Part shown: in pieces, positions 16,459-24,893 of the stretch
Layout: the number at the start of each line of letters is the position of its first letter
Numbering within the stretch: the stretch's first letter is position 1
Assembly (NCBI RefSeq): GCF_030056665.1
Contig: NZ_JASHIG010000003.1
Reading direction: 5' to 3' (one strand)
Source: Flectobacillus roseus
GTDB lineage: Bacteria; Bacteroidota; Bacteroidia; Cytophagales; Spirosomataceae
DNA length: 64,000 nucleotides
Notes under the pieces: generated by a model
Seen by the model: the letters and a program-made list of their open reading frames with translations, nothing else
Database searches by the model: none
Told to the model about the DNA's origin: nothing
Program-made: the position numbers and the translations under genes

Positions 16459-17523
16459 CTATTTCGAGAACAATGCAACGTCTGCTTGCATCATGTCGTC
16501 TACAAGAGCATTCAAATCAAATTTTGGTTTCCAGTTCAGTTTTGTTTGAGCTTTGGTTGGGTCACCAATCAACAATTCTACTTCTGTTGGACGGAAATAA
16601 CGAGGGTCTACTGCTACAACCTCTGTACCAATTGCTACTTGATAAGCAGGGTTTGAACAAGATTTAACGATACCTTTCTCATCAACGCCTTCGCCTATAA
16701 ACTCTACTTCGATACCAACATAAGCAAATGCCATGCGTACAAACTCACGTACACGTGTTGTGATACCTGTCGCAATTACGTAATCTTCTGGTGTATCTTG
16801 CTGAAGAATCAACCACATAGCTTCTACGTAATCTTTGGCATGTCCCCAGTCACGTTGAGCGTCCAAGTTTCCAAGATATAATTTATCTTGTTGTCCAAGA
16901 GCAATTTGAGCTACAGCACGAGTGATTTTACGAGTTACAAAAGTTTCGCCACGCAAAGGTGATTCGTGGTTAAACAAAATACCATTCACTGCAAACATAT
17001 CGTAGGCTTCACGATAGTTTACCGTAATCCAGTAGCCGTATAATTTAGCAACAGCATAAGGCGAACGAGGATAGAATGGTGTATTTTCTGATTGTGGTAC
17101 TTCCTGTACCAAGCCGTAAAGTTCAGAAGTAGATGCTTGATAAATTTTAGTTTTCTTTGTCAAGCCTAATAAACGTACAGCCTCTAAAATACGTAAGGTA
17201 CCAATACCATCTACCTGAGCTGTGTATTCTGGCTCGTCGAATGATACCTTTACGTGCGACATGGCCCCTAGGTTATAAATCTCGTCGGGCTGAACTTCCT
17301 GTATAATACGAATGATATTGGTAGAATCACTCAAATCGCCATAATGCAAAATAAATTTTACATCACCTTTGTGTAAATCTTCATACAAATGGTCGATTCT
17401 TTGCGTATTTATCAACGAACTACGGCGTTTGATACCATGAACTTCGTAACCTTTCGAGAGGAGCAACTCTGCCAAATAGGCTCCGTCTTGTCCTGTAATA
17501 CCTGTAATTAGGGCTTTTTTCAT
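16459..17523 (-). CDS. gmd: GDP-mannose 4,6-dehydratase
   Basis: NADP-dependent SDR enzyme turning GDP-mannose into GDP-4-keto-6-deoxymannose, the entry to GDP-fucose, GDP-rhamnose and related sugars for surface polysaccharides. The 354-residue protein has the Rossmann motif GITGQDGAYLA (8-18), the RRSS segment after it, catalytic Thr/Ser-Glu in ASTSELYG, and the Y-x-x-x-K pair in SPYAVAKLYGYW. HESPLRGETFVTRKIT and DWGHAKDYVEAMW are characteristic of Gmd. The usual partner fcl (GDP-fucose synthase) is not adjacent here. The far gene at 27.3 kb is a fucosidase, but distance gives no functional link. Confidence 0.95.
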   Translation of the reverse strand: MKKALITGITGQDGAYLAELLLSKGYEVHGIKRRSSLINTQRIDHLYEDLHKGDVKFILHYGDLSDSTNIIRIIQEVQPDEIYNLGAMSHVKVSFDEPEYTAQVDGIGTLRILEAVRLLGLTKKTKIYQASTSELYGLVQEVPQSENTPFYPRSPYAVAKLYGYWITVNYREAYDMFAVNGILFNHESPLRGETFVTRKITRAVAQIALGQQDKLYLGNLDAQRDWGHAKDYVEAMWLILQQDTPEDYVIATGITTRVREFVRMAFAYVGIEVEFIGEGVDEKGIVKSCSNPAYQVAIGTEVVAVDPRYFRPTEVELLIGDPTKAQTKLNWKPKFDLNALVDDMMQADVALFSK

Positions 17524-17740
17524 TTATAAAATTAGAATACGTTATTTCAATTTTGCCATTTGCCGTTTAGGCATTTTGCAAAAATAATAAATCCATCCAC
17601 CAATCTCAAAGTTTTTACTTACTGGTTAGTAGATGGTTAAAATTTATACGTAGTTAAAATCTGTTTGTCACTACCAAAATAGTACTTTTCTAAGAAACTA
17701 AATAGGTTTTAAAAAGCTAATATGGTTCTTTTCTAAAACC

Positions 17741-18331
17741 TTATTTTACAAACATCCCTTTTTTGATTTCTACTTTATCTGGTAAAATTAAGGCGCTTGG
17801 ATACGTCTCTTTGATAGAGGCAAAGTATCTTTCAGCATCCATTCTGTTCAAAAAATCTCCTACTTTTACTTTGTAAACAGGCTGTTGAAATGTCAAATAC
17901 GGAAAAATTTCTGGGTAGGTCTGATAAGTATATACCTTGGCATCATCGGCCGACTTACGGTCATTTCCTACATATATCTGGATTCGAAACCCATTCGCAA
18001 ACTTAATATTCTTGTTTTGCGAAGCAATCGTATCCAAAATAGGGTCTAAGCGCTTGTTGATATATAAGGGTACATCTCGATTGTCAAAAACAATCTTAGA
18101 GGCTTTGGCCGAATTTACCACCTGACTTGCGTCATCTTGATCCTTGAATTTGGGACGAAAACTAGACAAATCTTGCTGGAAAACATGATGTTCATTGCGA
18201 CTGGCTTCTCCACTTTTGGTTTTACTACTCGCAATACCCGTTTGGGTCGAAGCGGTTGGACTTTGCGAAGCACAAGCTGAAGTCAGCAACAGTATGCCAT
18301 AAAAACCTATTATTCCGATGTGTTTTTTCAT
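17741..18331 (-). CDS. SPOR-domain lipoprotein
   Basis: A 196-residue exported lipoprotein: signal sequence with lipobox LTSAC and C20 as the lipidated cysteine, then a Ser/Thr-rich linker. The C-terminal ~75 residues fit a SPOR domain: FRIQIYVGNDRKSADDAKVY and later PVYKVKVGDFLNRMDAERYF, the paired beta-alpha-beta pattern with the V-x-V-G-x-F core. SPOR domains bind denuded peptidoglycan at division sites, so a role in septal wall or outer-membrane constriction is a family-based inference. It is divergently arranged with murB, with overlapping promoter regions in 18443-18497. Confidence 0.8.
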   Translation of the reverse strand: MKKHIGIIGFYGILLLTSACASQSPTASTQTGIASSKTKSGEASRNEHHVFQQDLSSFRPKFKDQDDASQVVNSAKASKIVFDNRDVPLYINKRLDPILDTIASQNKNIKFANGFRIQIYVGNDRKSADDAKVYTYQTYPEIFPYLTFQQPVYKVKVGDFLNRMDAERYFASIKETYPSALILPDKVEIKKGMFVK

Positions 18332-18442
18332 ATAATTTGCTCAGGATTATAATGACTTAATTTTTGCGAGAGGTTATCGATATCGACTAAGATTGAAATA
18401 AAGAGTCTGAATAGCAAGAGATAACTCACACGGAAGTCTTGT

Positions 18443-18450
18443 CAAAGATA
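18443..18450 (-). promoter_or_regulatory. Candidate -7 box for the SPOR lipoprotein gene
   Basis: Minus strand TATCTTTG matches TAnnTTTG. It lies just left of the murB promoter, giving a compact divergent promoter pair. Confidence 0.45.
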
Positions 18451-18467
18451 CAATTTTATTAAAATAA

Positions 18468-18497
18468 TTGAAAAGCACTTTACTCATTGTAACTTTG
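18468..18497 (+). promoter_or_regulatory. Promoter of murB (Bacteroidetes -33/-7 type)
   Basis: ATTG ending at 18470 and TAACTTTG at 18490-18497 are separated by 19 nt, the spacing expected for the primary sigma factor of Bacteroidetes. Transcription would start near 18503, about 40 bp before murB. Confidence 0.6.
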
Positions 18498-18541
18498 CTT
18501 CACATTTATTTTAAATTTTCATTCGTTCCAACAACAACCTA

Positions 18542-19561
18542 ATGAATATTCAAGAAAATATTTCTTTAAAAGCCTTTAATACTTTCGGGCTTGATGCTAC
18601 GGCTCAATACTTTACTGAAGTCAAAACAGTTGAAGCATTGGTAGAAGTTTTATCACTCGAAACTTTCAAAAATACCCCAAAATTGTTTCTGGGTGGCGGG
18701 AGTAATATTTTATTGACGAAAGATTTTGAGGGCTTAGTGATTAAAATCGATATTCAAGGAATTGCCAAGGTCGATGAAAACGAAAATCATGTGTATTTGC
18801 GAGCAGGAGCAGGAGTAGTCTGGCATGAGTTTGTATTACACTGTATTGCCAATGACTGGGCGGGCGTAGAAAACCTTTCGCTCATTCCTGGTACGGTAGG
18901 CGCTGCACCAATGCAAAATATTGGGGCTTATGGAATTGAAATCAAAGATGTTTTCGAAAAACTCGAAGCACTCAATTTGAAAACGCTTGAAATAGAGGTT
19001 TTTACTCTAGAACAATGCCATTTTGGTTACAGAGAAAGTATTTTCAAGAACTCTCACAAAGACCAATATGTTATTCTTAATGTAACGTTTAAACTTAGTA
19101 AAACACCCAACTTTCATATCGAATATGGCGCTATTAAAGATACATTGAAAGAAATGGGTATCGAACAACTTAGCATTAAAGCCATTAGCGATGCAGTGAT
19201 TCATATTCGTCAAAGTAAATTGCCTAATCCTGCTGAAATAGGTAATTCGGGCAGTTTTTTCAAAAATCCAGAAATACCCAAAGCACAGTTTGATATATTG
19301 AAAGAAAAATTTCCACATATCGTGTCATTCCCAAGTGTAAATCCAGAGCTAATTAAAGTACCCGCAGGCTGGCTTATTGAGCAGGCTGGTTGGAAAGGAT
19401 TCAGGGATGGACAAATTGGAGTGCACGCCAAACAAGCCCTAGTATTAGTCAATTATGGTGGAGGCAATGGCAATGCGATTAAAGAATTAGCCTATAAAAT
19501 TCAGGATTCGATCAACGAAAAATTCGGTATTTTGCTACATCCAGAAGTGAATTTTATATAA
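18542..19561 (+). CDS. murB: UDP-N-acetylenolpyruvoylglucosamine reductase
   Basis: FAD enzyme that reduces UDP-GlcNAc-enolpyruvate to UDP-MurNAc in the cytoplasm, a committed step of peptidoglycan synthesis. The 339-residue type I MurB starts NISLKAFNTFGLDATAQYF, has the FAD-binding LGGGSNILLT (about 57-66) and SLIPGTVGAAPMQNIGAYG (about 118-136), the catalytic Arg in FGYRESIFK, and the catalytic Ser in GNSGSFFKNP. The C-terminal EVNFI ends the domain as usual. Probably co-transcribed with kdsA, 73 bp downstream, so two envelope-precursor genes share a unit. Confidence 0.96.
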   Translation: MNIQENISLKAFNTFGLDATAQYFTEVKTVEALVEVLSLETFKNTPKLFLGGGSNILLTKDFEGLVIKIDIQGIAKVDENENHVYLRAGAGVVWHEFVLHCIANDWAGVENLSLIPGTVGAAPMQNIGAYGIEIKDVFEKLEALNLKTLEIEVFTLEQCHFGYRESIFKNSHKDQYVILNVTFKLSKTPNFHIEYGAIKDTLKEMGIEQLSIKAISDAVIHIRQSKLPNPAEIGNSGSFFKNPEIPKAQFDILKEKFPHIVSFPSVNPELIKVPAGWLIEQAGWKGFRDGQIGVHAKQALVLVNYGGGNGNAIKELAYKIQDSINEKFGILLHPEVNFI

Positions 19562-19634
19562 GATTAAGTGTTATAACGATACGATCACTAATAGAACTCA
19601 ATCAAAGTTTTTCTCCCAAAAACAAATATCCAAC

Positions 19635-20444
19635 ATGAATATTCCCAAATTAAAAAACTTAGATAAAAATAATTTCTTCTTAATGGCAGGAAGTTGTGCC
19701 ATCGAGAATCGTGATTTGGCTTTTGAAATTGCTGAAAAAATAAAAGGTATTACTGACCAATTTGGGATTCCTTTTATTTTTAAAGGTTCATACCGTAAGG
19801 CAAACCGTACTAAATTAAACTCTTTTACAGGAATTGGTGATATCGCTGCTTTGGAAATCTTGAAAGAAGTGGGCGAGTTTTATGACCTTCCAACTGTTAC
19901 TGATATCCACGAGTCCGACGAAGCGGCTATGGCAGCTCCGTATGTGGATGTATTACAAATTCCAGCATTTTTGTGCCGTCAGACAGACCTGTTGGCTGCT
20001 GCTGCCAAGACAGGTAAAGCGGTTAATATCAAAAAAGGACAGTTTATGTCAGGTCCTTCTATGGGGTTTGCTGTAGAGAAAGTATTACACGAAAACCCTA
20101 ATGCTCAGGTATTTTTAACAGACCGTGGTAACTCTTTTGGCTATGGGGACTTGGTGGTTGACTACCGCAATATTCCTGAAATGCAAGCTCATGGTGTTCC
20201 AGTGGTGATGGATTGTACTCACTCGTTGCAACAACCCAACCAAGGAACTGGCGTAACGGGTGGCAAGCCTCAATTGATTGAGACTATCGCCAAAGCGGCT
20301 ATTGCAGTGGGAGCAGATGGGTTGTTTATCGAAACACACCCAAATCCAGCTATCGCTAAATCTGATGGAGCCAATATGTTGCCATTAGACAAGTTGGAGG
20401 CCTTACTTGAAAAATTAGTACGTGTGAGACAAGCTATTGTTTAG
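19635..20444 (+). CDS. kdsA: 3-deoxy-8-phosphooctulonate synthase
   Basis: Condenses phosphoenolpyruvate with arabinose 5-phosphate to Kdo-8-phosphate for lipopolysaccharide inner core. The 269-residue DAHP-synthase-I fold shows MAGSCAIENRDLAFEIAE (17-34), FKGSYRKANRTKLNSFTG (50-67), TDIHE, VDVLQIPAFLCRQTDLL, KKGQFMSGPSM, DRGNSFGYGDLVVDYRNIP and TGGKPQLIETIAKAAIAVG, all hallmark KdsA stretches. The GSCAIE cysteine is at a position used as metal ligand in metal-dependent KdsA. It follows murB closely and is closed by a strong terminator. Confidence 0.96.
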   Translation: MNIPKLKNLDKNNFFLMAGSCAIENRDLAFEIAEKIKGITDQFGIPFIFKGSYRKANRTKLNSFTGIGDIAALEILKEVGEFYDLPTVTDIHESDEAAMAAPYVDVLQIPAFLCRQTDLLAAAAKTGKAVNIKKGQFMSGPSMGFAVEKVLHENPNAQVFLTDRGNSFGYGDLVVDYRNIPEMQAHGVPVVMDCTHSLQQPNQGTGVTGGKPQLIETIAKAAIAVGADGLFIETHPNPAIAKSDGANMLPLDKLEALLEKLVRVRQAIV

Positions 20445-20482
20445 ACATGATTTATTATGTTAAAATTTAGATTCTCAAAGTA

Positions 20483-20503
20483 GAGACGCAATGATTGCGT
20501 CTC
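20483..20503. repeat. GAGACGC palindrome, family C, copy 1
   Basis: GAGACGCAAT and ATTGCGTCTC meet around a single G; a half copy (ATGATTGCGTCTC) follows directly. Related palindromes lie at 20665-20684, 23197-23215 and 63722-63741, all in convergent gene junctions. Confidence 0.7.
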
Positions 20504-20550
20504 AAATGATTGCGTCTCAAACCAATTAAATCTAGCATGATAGCCTCAAG

Positions 20551-20585
20551 AAAGGGGTCGGAAAATATTTCCCGACCCCTTTTTT
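20551..20585. terminator. Terminator at the kdsA / patatin junction
   Basis: AGGGGTCGG and CCGACCCCT form the stem with an AT loop, followed by a T-run and preceded by A residues. It is similar in core to the hairpins at 23247, 54001 and 63656. Confidence 0.85.
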
Positions 20586-20664
20586 ATGAAAATTTGGAAG
20601 ATAATCCCAATCTCAAAATTTGGTATGACTCATGTTGATACCACAATACAAAATGACACTTTTT

Positions 20665-20684
20665 AGACGCAAAGCATTGCGTCT
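20665..20684. repeat. GAGACGC palindrome, family C, copy 2
   Basis: AGACGCAA and TTGCGTCT around AGCA; the ~50 bp around it are nearly repeated at 63706-63750. Confidence 0.7.
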
Positions 20685-20829
20685 CTACTGGTGGATTTCT
20701 TCTTAAAATAATCACTAATATTTGCCTGAAAATTTGATTTTTAATACAGTTCATCACTCAATTAGGAGTAATTCAAAGCTATTTACGTTCCCTCAAATAA
20801 CGGATATACCAGTAACAAACAACCTCTCC

Positions 20830-21765
20830 TCAATAATTCTTCATCTCATCTCTTCCCTGTTGGTAGCCCAACAAAATGAGTCTTTCTATATCGTCTTTAT
20901 CAAATGACTGAATGTCGATATTCAAGGGCTGTTTTGGACGAATGATTTTGAGTTTGATTCTTTTTTGACCTTTCAAAATGCCAGAAGTGGCACAACTTCC
21001 ATCTTCGGGTAAGCATTCGTTTCTAAACTCTGCCCAATCCAAATCTGCATTGAGACATTCGTTTACAGCAATGTCCATCACCCTGTCTACCAGCGCCAGC
21101 AAATTGCCATAAGGAAAATACCCGCCGTCAAGCTTACGAGTATGGCAGGCAATGCAAACAATTTCATCGGCTCCATCATCAATAGCTTTTTTGACAGGAG
21201 CTACATCACGCATACCGCCATCGAGAAAAGCCATTTTTTTGTGATCACCAATATTGATCACAGGCATCAAAATCGGAATAGCCGACGATGCCATCACATA
21301 ATCCAAGAAATGTTCATAGCTTGGATCGGCATAAACCATATTACCGTTGATAATATCGACCGCCCCAACTTTTAATAGTACAGGACTTGCATTGAGATTA
21401 CGAAGGTGAATATTGTTATGAAGAATTTCCTTGAGCGGAGTAGTATCCAATAAACCTTCAAAGTTTCTTCGAATAGCACTCAAGCCTAATTCGTAGGTAC
21501 CTCGTCGTAATGCCAGAGAGTCGGGTGTTACGATATTATTTGACCAAAATTGGCATAAATCTAAGGCTGTTTCTGTATAGTCAACGACGCCATTTTCAAG
21601 CATTTGTCTGCCCATAGCATTTACCAAATAGGAAGCATTCATACTGCCTGCCGAAACGCCATAAATTGCATCAGGATAAAAACCAGATTCAAATACCGCA
21701 CGCACAACTCCTGTTTGATAAGCCCCTTTGACAGAACCACCTGCCAATACTAATATTTTACTCAT
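20830..21765 (-). CDS. Patatin-like phospholipase family protein
   Basis: Predicted lipid acyl hydrolase with a Ser-Asp dyad, 311 residues. The oxyanion loop GGSVKGAYQTG (9-19) is followed by the nucleophile elbow GVSAGS with Ser38, and the catalytic Asp lies in AFLDGGMRDVAP (the D-G-G/A motif, about 177-188). No signal peptide is seen, and the conserved first residues (SKILVLAGGSVKGAY) follow the start directly, so the enzyme is probably cytoplasmic or loosely membrane-bound, like bacterial RssA/YlbK-type patatins. Substrate unknown. Single gene convergent with kdsA. Confidence 0.9.
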   Translation of the reverse strand: MSKILVLAGGSVKGAYQTGVVRAVFESGFYPDAIYGVSAGSMNASYLVNAMGRQMLENGVVDYTETALDLCQFWSNNIVTPDSLALRRGTYELGLSAIRRNFEGLLDTTPLKEILHNNIHLRNLNASPVLLKVGAVDIINGNMVYADPSYEHFLDYVMASSAIPILMPVINIGDHKKMAFLDGGMRDVAPVKKAIDDGADEIVCIACHTRKLDGGYFPYGNLLALVDRVMDIAVNECLNADLDWAEFRNECLPEDGSCATSGILKGQKRIKLKIIRPKQPLNIDIQSFDKDDIERLILLGYQQGRDEMKNY

Positions 21766-22151
21766 AGTGGTGTTTCAATAATCTTGGTTCATAGTTAAAT
21801 AATTAGCTAACTTTGGATATAGAGAAATGTAATCGTTTTTGACCGAGAACGCTTCATTCTGTTCAATTAACAATGATAACTAAACTTGTTAATAATCAAT
21901 AGGATACTTGTTGTTTTTTTGAAATAAATTTGTCGTTACTGATGATTTTTTTCAAGAAAAATACCACAGCAAATAAGTTTTTGAAGGAAAAAAACAGATA
22001 CTTCCAACAAACTAAAATACAGTTTTTATGTTATAAAGTCAGGTTAAATGACCTGTTTTTTATCTAAATCGACTAATTTGCGTCGGAATTAAGAACGGTA
22101 CCTGTCTTTGTCATAAAATATACCCAAACTAGGTGCCCAGCAATTGAACAA
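21766..22151. other. Divergent intergenic region patatin / polyprenyl synthase
   Basis: 386 bp, AT-rich. A short hairpin CAGGT-TAAATG-ACCTG followed by six T (22040-22061) sits about 90 bp before the polyprenyl synthase gene and could be a weak leader terminator. Nothing else stands out. Confidence 0.4.
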
Positions 22152-23126
22152 ATGTCTTTATCAATCAAGGAAATACAAGCTCCCATCGCTGCCGAAATGG
22201 ATGCCTTTGAAGGCAAATTTCGCCAGTTTATGAAAACGAAAGTGATGCTGTTGGACACAATCATGAATTATATTGTCCAACGCAAAGGGAAACAACTCCG
22301 ACCTATGTTTGTATTCTTGTCGGCGGGAGTGTTTGGCAAAATCACTGAAGAAACCTATCGCGGTGCAGCGCTTATCGAACTTCTTCACACAGCTACGCTT
22401 GTGCACGACGATGTGGTAGATGACTCTAACTATCGCCGTGGTTTTTTCTCTGTAAATGCGCTTTGGAAAAATAAAATTGCGGTTTTAGTTGGCGATTATC
22501 TCCTTTCAAAAGGTTTACTATTGTCTATCGATCACGGGGATTTTGAGATGTTGAAAATCGTTTCAACAGCCGTTCGTGAAATGTCGGAAGGTGAACTTTT
22601 GCAAATTGAAAAGGCTCGCAAGTTGGATATTACTGAGGATATTTATTTTGAAATTATTCGTCAAAAAACGGCTACTTTGATTGCTGCTTGTTGTGCAGCA
22701 GGGATGTCTTCGGCTGGTGCTAATGCCGAAACGGTAGAAAAAGCAAGATTGTTTGGAGAGAAAGTTGGTATTGCTTTTCAAATCAAGGATGACCTTTTTG
22801 ACTATGGAGATGCCGAAATAGGTAAACCATTAGGCATTGACATTAAGGAAAAGAAAATGACTTTGCCGTTGATATATGCCCTTAATCAAGCAGATTGGAG
22901 CACCAAGCGTCATGTAATCAATACCATTAAAAACGATTCTGAGAATCCTAAAAAGGTAGCGGAGGTAATTGATTTTGTAAAAAAATCTGGTGGCTTGCAA
23001 TATGCAACCGAAGTAATGCAAAATATTGTTCGCGAAGCACTCGCAATATTGGAATCATTTCCAGAATCTATCTATCGTACATCGTTAGCGGGATTAGTAC
23101 AGTTTACAATAGAAAGAGCTAAATAG
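22152..23126 (+). CDS. ispB: Trans-polyprenyl diphosphate synthase
   Basis: Elongates farnesyl/geranyl diphosphate with isopentenyl diphosphate, most likely to a long-chain (C30-C40) product for menaquinone. The 324-residue all-helical protein has GKQLRPMFVFLSAGVFG (46-62), the first aspartate-rich motif DDVVDD (86-91) followed by YRRG, and the second DDLFDYGD around 217-224, with KKMTLPLIYAL after it. The residues before the first motif (LLHTATLVH, small side chains) allow long-chain products. The direct neighbour crtW is also an isoprenoid-pathway gene but is convergent, so it is not an operon. The gene could instead supply carotenoid precursors; long-chain specificity is my preference. Confidence 0.9.
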   Translation: MSLSIKEIQAPIAAEMDAFEGKFRQFMKTKVMLLDTIMNYIVQRKGKQLRPMFVFLSAGVFGKITEETYRGAALIELLHTATLVHDDVVDDSNYRRGFFSVNALWKNKIAVLVGDYLLSKGLLLSIDHGDFEMLKIVSTAVREMSEGELLQIEKARKLDITEDIYFEIIRQKTATLIAACCAAGMSSAGANAETVEKARLFGEKVGIAFQIKDDLFDYGDAEIGKPLGIDIKEKKMTLPLIYALNQADWSTKRHVINTIKNDSENPKKVAEVIDFVKKSGGLQYATEVMQNIVREALAILESFPESIYRTSLAGLVQFTIERAK

Positions 23127-23400
23127 ACAAGTTTTCGTTGAGTGAATTGTGGTTGAGTGAATGAGTGATTATTTTTTATATGATTTTTACTTGTAGAGAC
23201 GCAATGATTGCGTCTTAAGCCGAGTCATATCTAGCATGGAGGTACCAAAAAGCGGTCGGAAAATATTTTCCGACCGCTTTTTTGATAAAACATGGAGAAT
23301 AATACTAGTCCCAAAGTTCGGGATGATTCATGCTTGATTATCTGTCAATAATAATCACTCAATCACAACCCACTCAATCACTCAATCAAGGATAAATCAG
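23127..23400. repeat. Nested inverted-repeat junction element (families C and D)
   Basis: The 274-bp convergent gap between ispB and crtW is organised from outside inwards. Outer arms are rich in GAGTGA/TCACTC words (about 23136-23172 and 23347-23392, imperfectly complementary over ~36 bp). Next comes a GACGC palindrome (23197-23215). An inverted pair ATCTAGCATG / CATGCTTGAT (23229-23238 and about 23330-23339) follows. At the centre is the terminator at 23247-23283. A small hairpin CCCAAAGTTCGGG lies right of it. No gene. Confidence 0.65.
23247..23283. terminator. Bidirectional terminator between ispB and crtW
   Basis: AAAAAGCGGTCGGAAAA pairs with TTTTCCGACCGCTTTTT, a 17-bp near-perfect stem. 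Confidence 0.9.
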
Positions 23401-24099
23401 CTACTTGGATTCGGTCTTTTCTTTGGCTTCTGCCAATTTCCACCAAGGCAAATAGGGATAAGCATGATGCTCATGATGGTATCCAAAAAAGTAGCAAGTG
23501 AAAAAGGCAATCCAATGGTTTAAGCCTTGACTACGGGCTTTATGTTTATCGCTAGGGTCATGTTCACCTCTATGTGGTAGGTATGTACCAAAATAAAATA
23601 ACTGCAAAGTGCTCAAAATAGCAGGTACTTCCCAAAACAGGATTAGATTCCACATCGGGAATACTAATTTGAGTAAATTATAGGTAACCGCCATCAGAAT
23701 AATTTGCCATATTGTAACATATTCTAAGGCAAACTTAAGATACCATCTAAAAAAATTACCTGCATAATAATCTGGATCTTGTTCACTTGCTGCATGCTTG
23801 TGATGCAAGTGATGTTTCGAGCTCAGTTTGTTGTAATTATTGAAGGCAAACAACGTAGCACAAAGCCAGCCTATCATATAATTGACCTTTGGGCGATGAG
23901 GCATTACCACACCATGAATGGCATCGTGTGCAGTGATAAATACACCAGTATACAGATGTGTTTGGATCAATAGCCCCAAATAAATTAGAGGGTCATCGAA
24001 ACGAACCGAATAATGTAGAAAATACCAAAGATTTGCACCCCACAAGAGTAAAATCAGTGCGGCATAATATAAACCTTTATAATTTTTGAGTGAGTTCAT
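23401..24099 (-). CDS. crtW: CrtW-type beta-carotene ketolase / fatty acid desaturase superfamily
   Basis: Integral membrane di-iron oxygenase that introduces 4-keto groups into carotenoid beta-rings. The 232-residue protein has the histidine boxes in CrtW order: HDAIHG (58-63), KHHLHHKH (95-102) followed by DPDYYAG, and FFGYHHEHHAYPYLPWW near 204-220, plus FGTYLPHRGEHDPS (about 169-182), which is a CrtW signature not seen in acyl desaturases. About four hydrophobic helices are visible. A ketolase fits the flexixanthin-type pigments of Cytophagales, but other crt genes are not in the window, so the substrate is inferred. Divergent from the DUF6155-like gene with 65 bp between starts. Confidence 0.82.
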   Translation of the reverse strand: MNSLKNYKGLYYAALILLLWGANLWYFLHYSVRFDDPLIYLGLLIQTHLYTGVFITAHDAIHGVVMPHRPKVNYMIGWLCATLFAFNNYNKLSSKHHLHHKHAASEQDPDYYAGNFFRWYLKFALEYVTIWQIILMAVTYNLLKLVFPMWNLILFWEVPAILSTLQLFYFGTYLPHRGEHDPSDKHKARSQGLNHWIAFFTCYFFGYHHEHHAYPYLPWWKLAEAKEKTESK

Positions 24100-24121
24100 A
24101 TGGGTTAAACAAGTAAGACTA

Positions 24122-24129
24122 TAACTTTG
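24122..24129 (+). promoter_or_regulatory. Candidate -7 box for the DUF6155-like gene
   Basis: TAACTTTG, full match to TAnnTTTG, 36 bp upstream of the start at 24165; the -33 region overlaps the crtW start region. Confidence 0.4.
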
Positions 24130-24164
24130 TTACAAACATCAAATGTAAAGTTAATTGTATTTTC

Positions 24165-24716
24165 ATGGCTAAAATTGAAAAAAATCTCCAACAAGCTATT
24201 CTTGATTTACCTCAAAAGGAAAAAGATAAACTTTTGATTCGCTTGATTGGAAAAGATAAGTTATTGATTGAAAAATTCGAGTTTGAATTACTAGAAGCAG
24301 GCGAAACCTTGCAAGAACGCAGGGCAGATTTACATGAGGCATTTGAGATGATGTATCATTCTCACATAACTTCTCCCAAAGCATTGCTTTATGAAGTTAG
24401 AAAAATGAGCAGTGCTATTACAAGACATCTAAAAATTACAAAAGATAAATACGGAGAAGTAGAGCTTACTATTGCCCTTATCAAAGGATGCTTTGAGTAC
24501 AATACTTATATTGTTGAAAAATACAGTTCTTATGCAGATGCATTATTGCAATATTTAGCCAAAAGAACAGAGGCTGTAGTGAAGAAAGTGGAAAAATTGC
24601 ATCCCGACGAGCAGTTTGATTTTCTGGAAAATCTTAATCTTCTTTTAAAGTACAATTACGAATATGCTACCGCTTACTATGCGAAGGAGCTAAAATTGCC
24701 TAAAAAATTTGATTAA
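24165..24716 (+). CDS. Conserved Bacteroidetes protein, DUF6155-like
   Basis: A soluble, helical, Lys/Glu/Leu-rich 183-residue protein. The N-terminus (LDLPQKEKDKLLIRLIGKDK) resembles DUF6155 proteins as I recall them; I cannot confirm the family here. No signal peptide, membrane segment or catalytic motif is visible. Helices around 40-130 (YEVRKMSSAITRHLKITKDK and following) could form an alpha-helical bundle. Function unknown; it is a single gene divergent from crtW. Confidence 0.7.
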   Translation: MAKIEKNLQQAILDLPQKEKDKLLIRLIGKDKLLIEKFEFELLEAGETLQERRADLHEAFEMMYHSHITSPKALLYEVRKMSSAITRHLKITKDKYGEVELTIALIKGCFEYNTYIVEKYSSYADALLQYLAKRTEAVVKKVEKLHPDEQFDFLENLNLLLKYNYEYATAYYAKELKLPKKFD

Positions 24717-24851
24717 TTAGTATATTTCACACGAAAATGAGTGTGGTTGTATTACTATTTGTTAGAAAGATTTATTTTTATAAAAACAAACCACTCCCAA
24801 CTCAGCTTCAAACTACCGCTAATGTTATTGATGAATTATAATTGCCTTACA

Positions 24852-24869
24852 CTTCTATCTTGATAGAAG
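24852..24869. promoter_or_regulatory. Small palindrome upstream of the PAS gene
   Basis: CTTCTATC-TT-GATAGAAG, a perfect 8-bp inverted repeat, 25 bp before the start at 24894. It could be an operator or a leader hairpin. Confidence 0.3.
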
Positions 24870-24893
24870 AGCAGAACTAACACATGAAATATT

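Larger units (their letters stand above)
20445..20829. other. Convergent junction made of repeat modules
   Basis: 385 bp between kdsA and the patatin gene, composed of palindrome C1, a partial inverted repeat ATCTAGCATG...CATGTTGAT around the terminator, palindrome C2, and a tail with ATAATCACT and ATCACTCAATTA words. No gene. Confidence 0.6.

Noticed and set aside
16363..16656. Plus-strand frame between thyA and gmd
   Set aside because: It crosses a bidirectional terminator and is antisense to the gmd C-terminus.
22040..22061. Small CAGGT/ACCTG hairpin with T-run before the polyprenyl synthase gene
   Set aside because: Only a 5-bp stem; noted in the intergenic entry but not called a terminator.
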